NCBI RefSeq assembly: GCF_007997015.1
Contig: NZ_VOSM01000001.1
Coordinates: 620,001-684,000 of the forward strand
Direction: 5' to 3'
Origin: Lujinxingia vulgaris
Lineage (GTDB): Bacteria; Myxococcota_A; Bradymonadia; Bradymonadales; Bradymonadaceae
Length of the DNA: 64,000 nt
Shown in pieces: positions 8,611 through 16,249 of the stretch. The first letter of the stretch is position 1. Every line of letters starts with the position of its first letter. The notes beneath the pieces were generated by a model. That model did no database searches. It was not told the origin of the DNA and was given only the letters and a program-made list of their open reading frames with translations. A program made the translations under genes and the position numbers.

Positions 8611-9522
8611 TCAGTGGGCGGGCATGGTCAGCGTCATGATGATGGAGGCCGCGGCGCGGGCGCCCTGGGCGGCCGCTTCGAGCACCTGCTGAAAGCCCGA
8701 GGTGATGTCGCCGGCGGCCCAGAGCATCGGCAGCGGCGTGCGTTGCATCGGGTCGACCTCGACAAACTCAAGACGTTCGCCCTTCAAAGGAAGTTTGAGC
8801 GTGTGGATGAGCTCGTGGTGACGCTGCCCGAGTTTGACAAACATGGCGCTGCGCGCAACCCGGGTGCCATTCTCCAGAACAATGGTCTTAAGCGCGCCAT
8901 CCTCCCCCTCCAGATCCACGATCGGGCTCGTGTAGAAGGGGATCTTCAAGTCGTTGAGCAACGCCTTCGTCTCCTCATCAAAGGGCTCGCCATGCGAGAG
9001 CACAATGACGTCGTCGCTCCAGTTCGTGAGCACGGGGCCCATATGACGGGCGTACTCGTTGCCGCCGACGGCGGCCACCGCCTGATCGCGCACCTCCCAG
9101 CCGTGGCAGAAGGGGCAGTGGTGAATGCTCCTGGCCCAGCGCTCCGCATAACCCGGGATGTCGGGGTGAACGTCCACCACGCCCACCGCCAGCAGCACGG
9201 CGCGGGCTTGCAGCGTCTGGCCATCGTCGGTGCGTGCTCGCCAGTGGTTGTCTTCAAACACAAGGCCGTCGACGTAGGCCTGTCTGTGGTCGATGGTCGG
9301 GAACTCCTGGAGGTCATCCCACGCCAGCTCCCGCAGCCCGGCAGGAGAGACACCCTCCCTTGTCAAAAATTTGTGCACTCCGCTGGAGGGCGCGTGCCGC
9401 GGCTCGCCGGCATCCACGACCAGCGCACGCCTGCGCGCGCGGCCAAGGTAGAGCGCGGCGCTTAAGGCCGCCGGGCCACCGCCGATGATCAGAACGTCCA
9501 GGTTGTTTTCAATCATGCTCAT
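8611..9522 (-). CDS. FAD/NAD(P)-dependent thioredoxin-reductase-like oxidoreductase
   Basis: 303-aa flavoprotein of the two-dinucleotide-binding fold. It has the FAD motif GGGPAALSAALYLGRARR at the N-terminus and a CPFCHGWEV motif near residue 130 where thioredoxin reductases carry their redox CxxC. Here the motif is C-P-F-C-H-G, a form common in small stand-alone family members, so the physiological partner is uncertain. A late AAGDITSG motif closes the FAD site. GGAG precedes the start ATG at a good distance. It sits in a probable two-gene unit with the AraC gene. The partner could be a thioredoxin-like protein or a small-molecule disulfide. Confidence 0.88.
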   Translation of the reverse strand: MSMIENNLDVLIIGGGPAALSAALYLGRARRRALVVDAGEPRHAPSSGVHKFLTREGVSPAGLRELAWDDLQEFPTIDHRQAYVDGLVFEDNHWRARTDDGQTLQARAVLLAVGVVDVHPDIPGYAERWARSIHHCPFCHGWEVRDQAVAAVGGNEYARHMGPVLTNWSDDVIVLSHGEPFDEETKALLNDLKIPFYTSPIVDLEGEDGALKTIVLENGTRVARSAMFVKLGQRHHELIHTLKLPLKGERLEFVEVDPMQRTPLPMLWAAGDITSGFQQVLEAAAQGARAAASIIMTLTMPAH

Positions 9523-9782
9523 AAAGACTCCGCCGGAAGGGGGTTCGGGCCGATCAGGCCGCTATGTATGAGGAAGCCGGGATCGCCTCCCTCATTAAAA
9601 ATAACGAGCGCCGGGGAGCGTCTGTAGGGCCGATCTTTGGCTGGAAGTGCTCGATCTTTTTATTTTAATGATGGGTTGGGAGGTGGGTGCCGGTGGGGAG
9701 GGAGGAATGGTTTTGCGTCGATTGGGCGATCGGCCAGTCTGCATGCGCTTTATCGACCCTCTTTCAATTTGAAATTTTGATT

Positions 9783-10167
9783 GCGACGCGTTCGGAACAC
9801 GTGTTGGGGGGCGCGGTGAGGGCTGCGAAGGCTTCGCGACATACCGGGGGACGTAGCGGGTGGTCGCGAAGCGCTGAGGGCGGCGCCGGGAGGAGGCGAG
9901 GGGATTGCGAAGCGTTCAGCGAGGGGCCTGCGCGTTGAACTCCTGTCTCGAGACGCTTCGCGGCGTGTGTTCCAGATCCAGGGAGGGGCGCGAAGGCTTC
10001 CGGGAGTTACGGGGCGTCAAAAAGCGCGCGGCGAAGCCTGTGTCGAGCGTGTTGGGCCGCTGAGAAGCGGGGCGAAGCCTTCGCCGGGGCCGGTGGGCCG
10101 GAAGCGGCGGCGTCTAAGGCTAAAACGTGGGCATGTCAGCGACGAGAGGGGCGAACATGGCGTTCGC
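9783..10167. repeat. Degenerate ~41-bp tandem array with dyad cores
   Basis: A core resembling GCGAAGSCTTCGC starts at 9783, 9825, 9866, 9907, 9949, 9990, 10031 and 10072, so successive spacings are 42, 41, 41, 42, 41, 41 and 41. A decayed copy lies at 10113, and a GCGAAC-N5-GTTCGC dyad at 10151-10167 falls where the next unit is expected. The core is a dyad: perfect at 9825-9837, near perfect at 10072-10084, half-conserved elsewhere. Some units also share a second block (CGTGTTGGG at 9799-9807 and 10048-10056). The period is close to four DNA helical turns. It is non-coding. This could be an array of phased protein-binding sites or an old minisatellite. Confidence 0.8.
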
Positions 10168-10214
10168 AGCATGGTGAGCGCGCGTCCGGCGTACTGGCGA
10201 GCTTGGATGGCGGG

Positions 10215-10244
10215 TTGCATCAACGAAAAATCTGGGGCTAGAGT
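10215..10244 (+). promoter_or_regulatory. Candidate sigma70-type promoter for the 10339 gene
   Basis: TTGCAT at 10215-10220 and TAGAGT at 10239-10244 with an 18-base spacer match four of six consensus bases each. It lies between the repeat array and the coding start about 95 bases downstream. This is a motif match only. Confidence 0.35.
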
Positions 10245-10338
10245 CTGCGTATCAACAATAATCTGTCCTCGAAGTCGGGGGCCGGGCTCGACTGGCGAGC
10301 TGGCCTGTCCGGGGGGCCGTAGAACCGTGAGGTTTGGT

Positions 10339-11148
10339 ATGGCGAGGATCTCAAAGCAGGTAGCGAACCGTCAGGCGATCAAAGAGAACATCCGCTCGTC
10401 GGTGGCGCGTCATCGCGATCAGGTGGTCGAGGCGGTGGAGCGTGCGCTCTTCGGGGGTCAGGCGCCGGCGACGCTGACGATGGGTGAGTTTTTTGATGCG
10501 TTGACCGGTAGCCTGGAGTCGGCCCATCAGGAGTTCGCCGCGCTTGAACAGCAGCTGGCGGTGGAGCGCGGCGAGGAGTCGCGGGCACGGGCGCGCCGGG
10601 ATGAGGCCGCAGAGGAGGTACGTCAGGCGTTGATCCGGGTGCGCGGCGTGATCGAGGGCTTCTGGAGCCCGCAGGCAGCGGTGCAGGCCGGGTTTATCGG
10701 GGTAACCCCCCAGGTGCATCGCGACCTGGTGGTGTACGCGCAGAACGTGGAGGCGAACATGGAAGGCGCGCTCCAGAACGCCGAGGCCGCGCTGTCGTTG
10801 GCCCTTCCCGACATCGGGGAGCTGCGTGAGACGGTGCGCACGGCCCGCACCGGGCTGGAGGCTGCGCTTGTGGAGGTGGGCGCCGAGGAGCGCGACGCCC
10901 AGGACCTTCAGAACCGCCGCGACCAGGCCGCCGAAGCCTGGAACAACACCTACATCCCGGTGGCCAACATCGTCGAACACCTCTTCCGCCTGGCCGACAT
11001 GCACGCCTGGGCCGATCAGGTCCGCCCCACCGCTCGCCGACGCGCCGGCATTGCGGAGCCCGAAGACCTTGACGCGTTGGGAGACGACGCGGAGATCGAG
11101 GTGGTGGAGCCGGTGGGCGGGGAGGAGCCGGCGCCGGTCGCCGAGTAA
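10339..11148 (+). CDS. Hypothetical coiled-coil protein
   Basis: 269-aa soluble protein with no family I recognise. The N-terminus is basic (MARISKQVANRQAIKENIRS). From about residue 55 to 215 it is dominated by long heptad-like helices rich in Ala, Glu and Arg, interrupted by a short GVTPQVHRDLVVYAQNVEAN segment. The C-terminus is acidic. The ATG at 10339 is chosen because GAGG precedes it and upstream in-frame sequence runs through the repeat array. A perfect-looking intrinsic terminator follows within 30 bases, so it is a single-gene unit. Filament, scaffold or DNA-associated roles are all possible. Confidence 0.75.
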   Translation: MARISKQVANRQAIKENIRSSVARHRDQVVEAVERALFGGQAPATLTMGEFFDALTGSLESAHQEFAALEQQLAVERGEESRARARRDEAAEEVRQALIRVRGVIEGFWSPQAAVQAGFIGVTPQVHRDLVVYAQNVEANMEGALQNAEAALSLALPDIGELRETVRTARTGLEAALVEVGAEERDAQDLQNRRDQAAEAWNNTYIPVANIVEHLFRLADMHAWADQVRPTARRRAGIAEPEDLDALGDDAEIEVVEPVGGEEPAPVAE

Positions 11149-11173
11149 GCGGTGACGTAACCTGAACGAAAAA

Positions 11174-11205
11174 CCCCGGGCCGCGGAAGCGGTCCGGGGT
11201 TTTTT
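11174..11205 (+). terminator. Intrinsic terminator
   Basis: 11-bp stem CCCCGGGCCGC / GCGGTCCGGGG with one G-U pair and a GGAA tetraloop, followed by six T. It ends the 10339 gene. The stem is identical to the one at 13410. Confidence 0.9.
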
Positions 11206-11375
11206 AATGATGGCGAGTAGGGATCCAGGGGGAGCCGTCGCGAATCCCATCACATCAACGATGAGCGCAGGTGCCGGACATCGTTGTTACAGCTGTTACA
11301 ACTTGAAACAAACCTCGCACGGGCGTATAGAGCCGGTATCACCCAACTACAGCGATCACGAGTTCTGAGGGGAGC

Positions 11376-12506
11376 ATGAGATTTCAAAAGCGCATCAAAG
11401 TGTTTCCAGGCGTGCGGTTGAACCTGAGCAAAAGGGGCGTGAGCACCACGATCGGGGTTCGAGGGGCCAGCGTAACGCTGGGCAAGCGGGGGGCTTATGC
11501 AAATGTGGGGATACCGGGCACGGGGATCTCGCATCGTCAGAAGCTGGGCGGGAGTAAGAGAACGTCGGGGGCTTCCGGGCGATCGGCGGCGGGTGGCCGT
11601 TCAACGTCCGGGTCGAATGCGGTGGAGGTGGTCTACGAAGCTCCCGCTGAAGTGATCGCCAGCGCCGATGTGGAACAGGTCACAAGCGAGGGGCTTGTGA
11701 GTCTCCGGCAGACCCTGCAGGAGGTCTATCAAGAGCGTGAAGCGTTAACGGCGGAACGAGCACGCGCGCAGGCCATGAACACGCTTTCGTTGGTCCTTCT
11801 CGGCGTCTCCTATGTGTTCATTGTCGGCTTTTTTGTCGGATGGTTTAAAGCATTTCGAAACGCGCAGCGCGAGAAGCTGGATGCCGTCAACGAAGGGTTG
11901 GAGGCGTGTCATTTGAACATAAGCCTGGAGATGGATCCTGAACTTTCCGGTTCATGGAAGCGACTTGATGCAGCGTTTCACGAGTTGAAAAGTTGTCATC
12001 GTATCTGGGATGTGACGACAAGCCGTGAGATTGATCGCGTCGCCAAACGCTCCGCTGCAGGCGCGGAAGTCTCTCGAACTCCCACTCGCCTCGACACCGG
12101 CGAGATCCCCAATGTTGTCTCGGATCGGCAGGCGCTTCGTTTTGAAAATGTGAATGGACCCGATCTGTATTTGTTTCCGGGGCTTCTGGTCTTGCTTCCG
12201 CCTGAAGGGTTGCCGGGAATCGTTGATATTCGTGAAGTCGATTTCAAATTTTCAGAGGTCCGTTTTCAGGAGTCCGGGCCGATTCCCGGGGACAGCGTTG
12301 TGATCGACCATGTATGGGCCAAGACGAATAAGAATGGAACTCGTGATAAGCGTTTTAAAGATAATTATCAGATTCCGGTGGCGCAGTATGGTGAGATCCA
12401 TGTGAAGAGCCCGGGCGGGGTCAATGAGGTGTTTTGTTTTAGTGATTGCGGGAAAGCGGCAGCCTTTGCGGCGAGCATGGATCGTTATAAGAGCTACTTT
12501 TCTTGA
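11376..12506 (+). CDS. DUF4236 domain-containing membrane protein
   Basis: 376-aa protein. Residues 1-55 match the DUF4236 pattern (MRFQKRIKVFPGVRLNLSKR, then GVSTTIGVRGASVTLG and GTGISHRQ), a short basic beta-rich module of unknown role. A single membrane segment (TLSLVLLGVSYVFIVGFFVGW) lies near residues 145-165, preceded by a coiled coil. The remaining 210 residues are soluble and have no family I know; they include the segment ENVNGPDLYLFPGLLVLLPP. GAGGGGAGC precedes the ATG. The gene lies 61 bases upstream of the K+ channel gene and may be co-transcribed with it. DUF4236 is common but functionally undescribed. Confidence 0.85.
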   Translation: MRFQKRIKVFPGVRLNLSKRGVSTTIGVRGASVTLGKRGAYANVGIPGTGISHRQKLGGSKRTSGASGRSAAGGRSTSGSNAVEVVYEAPAEVIASADVEQVTSEGLVSLRQTLQEVYQEREALTAERARAQAMNTLSLVLLGVSYVFIVGFFVGWFKAFRNAQREKLDAVNEGLEACHLNISLEMDPELSGSWKRLDAAFHELKSCHRIWDVTTSREIDRVAKRSAAGAEVSRTPTRLDTGEIPNVVSDRQALRFENVNGPDLYLFPGLLVLLPPEGLPGIVDIREVDFKFSEVRFQESGPIPGDSVVIDHVWAKTNKNGTRDKRFKDNYQIPVAQYGEIHVKSPGGVNEVFCFSDCGKAAAFAASMDRYKSYFS

Positions 12507-12567
12507 TGGGGCGTATGTCTGCTCCGGGGGAGGGCGCTGTGTTTTGGGAGCATGTGGGAGGTAAGGT

Positions 12568-13323
12568 TTGATCGTTCAGGTTCGTGCGATTCTCTACGAG
12601 TTGATGGTCTCGGAGTCCAATCGGCAGGCCGCTCGTATGATGCGGGTGTTTTTAACCCTTCTGATCAGCGTTAACGTGGCGGTCTCAATTCTGGGGACCG
12701 TTTCGGCGTTAAGTCAGATCTATGGTTCTGTATTCTACTATATCAATCTGATCTCCGTGGTCATTTTCGTGATTGAATACCTGGTCCGAGTCTGGGTTTG
12801 TGTCGAGGATGGGCGGAGTTCCGTTTTGGGGCGGATTAAGTTTATGGCGTCACCGATGATGCTTATTGACCTGGTGGCGATCGTACCTGCCTTTTTGCCT
12901 CAAGGGGTTGTGGATCTCCGAACGATTCGTGTTTTCAGGCTATTGCGAATCTTGAAGTTAAGCCGGCATTCCCGAGCGTTGCGGGTGATGTTGACCGTGG
13001 TGCAAAGCAAAAGAAATGAGCTGGGAGCCACGGCTTTTGTAGGCTTTTTGATGCTGATCGCGGCGTCGACGGTGGTGTACTACCTCGAATTTCCGGTGCA
13101 GCCGGAGGTGTTCTCGAGCATTCCGGCGACGATGTGGTGGGGCGTGGCGACCTTGACGACCGTAGGTTACGGCGATATGGCGCCCGTGACGCCGCTGGGC
13201 AGGATCGCGGGGGCGGTGGTGGCGACGATTGGTGTGGGGATGTTTGCGCTGCCTGCGGCCATCCTGAGCTCGGGGTTTGTGGAGCATCTTAAGGGAGACT
13301 CGGAGCCGGACGGGCAGGTGTGA
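12568..13323 (+). CDS. Voltage-gated-type potassium channel (six-TM ion transporter)
   Basis: 251-aa inner-membrane channel subunit. It shows a six-helix Kv-type layout with an S4 segment at residues 117-137 bearing arginines every third position (R118, R121, R124, R127), a pore loop with selectivity filter TTVGYGD at 197-203, and a C-terminal S6 helix. It is short and has no C-terminal RCK or cyclic-nucleotide domain. The start is TTG at 12568, supported by GGGAGGTAAGG just upstream. It conducts K+ by family precedent; gating is inferred from S4. A terminator follows at 13410. Confidence 0.93.
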   Translation: MIVQVRAILYELMVSESNRQAARMMRVFLTLLISVNVAVSILGTVSALSQIYGSVFYYINLISVVIFVIEYLVRVWVCVEDGRSSVLGRIKFMASPMMLIDLVAIVPAFLPQGVVDLRTIRVFRLLRILKLSRHSRALRVMLTVVQSKRNELGATAFVGFLMLIAASTVVYYLEFPVQPEVFSSIPATMWWGVATLTTVGYGDMAPVTPLGRIAGAVVATIGVGMFALPAAILSSGFVEHLKGDSEPDGQV

Positions 13324-13409
13324 TGCGGTGTGTGCCGCGAGATGGGTAGTCGAATGGGCGCCGGTAACTACTCGACCGCGGGCGCGTGCTGACGCGAGAT
13401 GAACGAAAA

Positions 13410-13441
13410 CCCCGGGCCGCGAGAGCGGTCCGGGGTTTTTT
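13410..13441 (+). terminator. Intrinsic terminator
   Basis: Stem CCCCGGGCCGC / GCGGTCCGGGG with a GAGA tetraloop and six T. It closes the DUF4236-channel unit and is a near copy of the 11174 hairpin. Confidence 0.9.
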
Positions 13442-13561
13442 GATCAGGGCGGGCGGGCATGGCGCTGCGGCATGGACGCCGCGCGGTGAGGGTTTTAGGG
13501 TGGAATCGCTGGATAGTGGGTGAGACGCCGATGTCGCTTATGCCCGAATGTGGAGGTTTTT

Positions 13562-13876
13562 ATGGTCTCAGATAAGAACGCATCAAAGCCTGACGAAGCG
13601 CGCGCGTTGTCCACCTCTCCCGAGGAGCTGCGCGACCCGGCAACAGGCCTGGGCCCCGACGAGATCACGGAGGACGGGGTCGATCGCACGCTTATCCGGT
13701 GGTTTCTATCGCTGACGCCGGACGAGCGTTTGATGTGGGCGCAGGGGCACGCGCAGGCGGTGCTAAAGATGAGGGGAGGGCGCATTGTCGGCGCGAATGC
13801 CGGGGGCGCGGACTGTAAGCCTGAGGTGATCAGGGCCGAGCCGAGGGGGGAGAAAGACTCAGTGGGTGGGAGTTGA
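13562..13876 (+). CDS. Small hypothetical protein
   Basis: 104-aa soluble acidic protein without recognised domain. The start at 13562 is chosen because GGAGG lies six bases upstream. The central part (LIRWFLSLTPDERLMWAQGH, then AQAVLKMRGGR) resembles short helical proteins often found next to toxin-like or nucleotidyltransferase genes, in which a 'FLSLTPxERL' segment recurs; no partner is present here. Its 3' end overlaps that of the convergent DUF2306 gene by 18 bases. Confidence 0.65.
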   Translation: MVSDKNASKPDEARALSTSPEELRDPATGLGPDEITEDGVDRTLIRWFLSLTPDERLMWAQGHAQAVLKMRGGRIVGANAGGADCKPEVIRAEPRGEKDSVGGS

Positions 13877-14560
13877 GCGTCGGGCCAGAAGACGCGCGCG
13901 CCAGTCCGAGCGCAGCCGCCCCTTGTAGGTGGTGGCGCGGATGTAGAGTTCAGCGAGTATCAGGTTGGGGACCCAGCAGAGCCAGGTGATGAAGGGGTAC
14001 CACTGATCCAGGGTGAGAAAGGCGGGGTGGGGGAGCATGCGCACGGTGACGACGGCCAGGGTGACCAGGTAGCTGCGCAGCATCCACTCGCGGTGCTCGC
14101 GGAAGCGGCGGCCGAGGGCGGTTTTCAGCGCCATCCAGGTGGTGAAGAACCAGACGACTGCCAGGGTGGCGAAGCCGAGTTTTGCAAAAATGCCGTACTC
14201 GTTGGCGGTGGCCAGGGCAAAGCCTGTGATGCTGCTGACGAAGATGGTGACCACGTAGACCCAGCCCGACCAGCGGTGGTAGCGGGTGCGCAAATAGCGG
14301 CGGATGAAGTTAAAGGGCCCGAGCATCAGGGGCGGGAGCGCGGTGAGGATGTGGATGCCCAGGATCAGGTTGTTGAGGCGGTGCTGGCCGGCAAAAACCT
14401 CGGAGGAGAGGGGCTCAGAGCGGGTGAGAAAGCCGTGGGAGACCAGGATATAAATCACCGAGGAGGCCGTCACAAAGGCCACCACCGTGGTGAAAAACCA
14501 GACGACGCGCTGGTAGAGCTCAAAGGAATCTTGAGGGGAGCGGGGATCTGCCATACGCAA
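13859..14560 (-). CDS. DUF2306 domain-containing membrane protein
   Basis: 233-aa integral membrane protein with about six to seven hydrophobic segments. The region with HILTALPPLMLGPFNFIRR, then RTRYHRWSGWVYV and a following GFALA helix is the DUF2306 signature; His residues in HI and YHRWSGW could bind haem, as suggested for related YtpB/cytochrome-like families, but this is inference. It stands alone on the minus strand between convergent and same-strand neighbours about 100 bases away. Function unknown. Confidence 0.85.
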   Translation of the reverse strand: MRMADPRSPQDSFELYQRVVWFFTTVVAFVTASSVIYILVSHGFLTRSEPLSSEVFAGQHRLNNLILGIHILTALPPLMLGPFNFIRRYLRTRYHRWSGWVYVVTIFVSSITGFALATANEYGIFAKLGFATLAVVWFFTTWMALKTALGRRFREHREWMLRSYLVTLAVVTVRMLPHPAFLTLDQWYPFITWLCWVPNLILAELYIRATTYKGRLRSDWRARLLARRSTPTH

Positions 14561-14665
14561 AAAGTCTCGGCTCGTCGGGGCCAGGGGGAGGAGCGTTTTG
14601 AGGCACCTTAGACGTTGACAGAAAGGTGGCGGGGGCTCAACCGGGGCCTCAGGCGCGCCGGGCGC

Positions 14666-16171
14666 TCAGATCCCCCAGGCCACCGGCAACCACAAGCGCC
14701 CCAGAAGGGCGATGAGCACGATAAAGGCGATGTTGAGGCGCAGGCCGGCGCGCATCATGTCGTTCATGGTGACGTAGTTTGAGGCAAAGACCACGGCGTT
14801 GGGTGGGGTAGCCACCGGCAGCATAAAGGCGCAGGAGGCGGCGGTGACCACCGAGATCATCAGGGTGTAGGGGTGCAGACCCACGACGGTGGCCAGGATG
14901 GCGACCACGGGCACAAAGATGGTGGCGGTGGAGGTGTTGGAGGTGACCTCGGTCAAAAAGATGACGACGGCCACGAGCACTAGGATCACCAGAATGCCCG
15001 GGGCGCCTTCTAAAAAGCCCAGACCCTCGGCGAGCCAGGTGGCAAGGCCGCTGGCCTCGATGCCGCTGGCCAGCGCCAGCCCCCCCCCGAAGAGCAAAAG
15101 AATGCCCCAGGGCACCTCGCGCACGTCTTCCCAGACGAGCAGGGGCTCACCGGGCTCGCAGTGGGAGGGGACGATGAAGAGCAGGATGGCGCCGAGGATG
15201 GCGACGGTGGTGTCGGAGAAGCCGCCCAGGCCAAAGGTTGCCAGGTGGGGGGCCAGCGCGCCGCGAAGCACCCAGAGGCCGGCGACGAGCGCGAAGATGG
15301 CGAGCACGCGGCGCTCGGAGTGGCGCATCGCGCCGAGCTCGCGCAGCCCCTCGTCGACGACCTGCGCGATGCCCTCCATGCCACCGATGCGAATGGGGTA
15401 GGCCCTCTTGGTCAGGTAAAACCACGCGATGAGGATGCCCACGATCGCGATGGGGAGGCCGTAGTACATCCACTGCAAAAACGAGATCGTGGTGCCGTAG
15501 ACGCGGTCCACGTAGCCCACAAAGATGGCGTTGGGTGGGCTGCCGATGATGGTGGCGATACCGCCGATCGACGCCGAGTAGGCGATGCCCAGCATCAGCG
15601 CCATGCCGAAATGAAAGCCGCCGGGGCGGGTGTCGATCTCGGGCTGGTGCTTTTGGGTGAGGGCGGCCACCTGGGTGACAACGGCCAGGCCGATGGGGAC
15701 CATCATCATGGCGCTGGCGGTGTTGCTGATCCACATCGACAAAAAGCCCGTGGCGACCATAAAGCCCAGCACCAGCCGCGAGGGCTCAAAGCCGACTTTG
15801 GCGATGATGGTCAGCGCGACGCGGCGGTGCAGGTGCCATTTCTCCACGGCGATGGAGAGCAGAAAGCCGCCCAGAAAGAGGTAGATGAGCTCGTGGCCGT
15901 AGTTGAGCGTGGTCTCCGCCGCGGGGAGCACCCCGGTGAGCGGAAAGAGCACAATGGGCACGAGCGCTGTGACGTAGATGGGGATGGCTTCGGTGAGCCA
16001 CCAGATGGCCATCAAGAGGGTAATGGCCAGCGCGGCGGTGCCGGCGGCAGATAACCCCTCAATGCCCTGGCCGAGCATGATCAAAAAGAAGACCACCGGG
16101 CCGGCGATCAGGCCGATGCTTTTTGCCGGGGTGCGGGTGGGGGCGGGCGTTTCAGCTGAAGGGGGGGTCAT
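14666..16171 (-). CDS. DASS/SLC13 family sodium-dependent anion transporter
   Basis: 501-aa inner-membrane transporter. About eleven to twelve hydrophobic helices and two family hallmark motifs are visible: WISNTASAMMMVP in the first half and TEVTSNTSTATIFVPV in the second, the two substrate- and sodium-binding SNT loops of the divalent anion:Na+ symporter family. Substrates in the family are di- and tricarboxylates, sulfate or phosphate; the sequence does not decide. I chose the ATG at 16171 rather than the GTG ten codons upstream because GGAG lies ten bases before it. It appears monocistronic. Confidence 0.9.
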   Translation of the reverse strand: MTPPSAETPAPTRTPAKSIGLIAGPVVFFLIMLGQGIEGLSAAGTAALAITLLMAIWWLTEAIPIYVTALVPIVLFPLTGVLPAAETTLNYGHELIYLFLGGFLLSIAVEKWHLHRRVALTIIAKVGFEPSRLVLGFMVATGFLSMWISNTASAMMMVPIGLAVVTQVAALTQKHQPEIDTRPGGFHFGMALMLGIAYSASIGGIATIIGSPPNAIFVGYVDRVYGTTISFLQWMYYGLPIAIVGILIAWFYLTKRAYPIRIGGMEGIAQVVDEGLRELGAMRHSERRVLAIFALVAGLWVLRGALAPHLATFGLGGFSDTTVAILGAILLFIVPSHCEPGEPLLVWEDVREVPWGILLLFGGGLALASGIEASGLATWLAEGLGFLEGAPGILVILVLVAVVIFLTEVTSNTSTATIFVPVVAILATVVGLHPYTLMISVVTAASCAFMLPVATPPNAVVFASNYVTMNDMMRAGLRLNIAFIVLIALLGRLWLPVAWGI

Positions 16172-16249
16172 GTGGCGAGCACTCCGAAGGAAGGAGCGCA
16201 CAGATTAAGGGATGGGTGGGGGTGGTCAAGGTAGGGAGCTCATGACTGC

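Larger units (their letters stand above)
9523..10338. other. Long intergenic region containing the 41-bp array
   Basis: 816 bases without a supportable gene. The left part (9523-9782) contains only a T-rich stretch near 9658-9665 and G-rich DNA. The middle is the periodic array described separately at 9783-10167. The right part carries a candidate promoter. Open frames crossing the array are not believable genes, because the repeat period is not a multiple of three and the frames have no conserved features. Confidence 0.6.

Noticed and set aside
9687-9938. Possible 83-aa protein left of the array
   Set aside because: Its frame runs into the 41-bp repeats, shows no conserved features and changes frame relative to the repeats.
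9967-10338. 124-residue N-terminal extension of the coiled-coil gene
   Set aside because: It is translated through the non-coding array; the ATG at 10339 has its own Shine-Dalgarno.
16171-16201. GTG at 16201 as the DASS transporter start
   Set aside because: The ATG at 16171 has a better ribosome-binding site and the extra ten residues look non-conserved.
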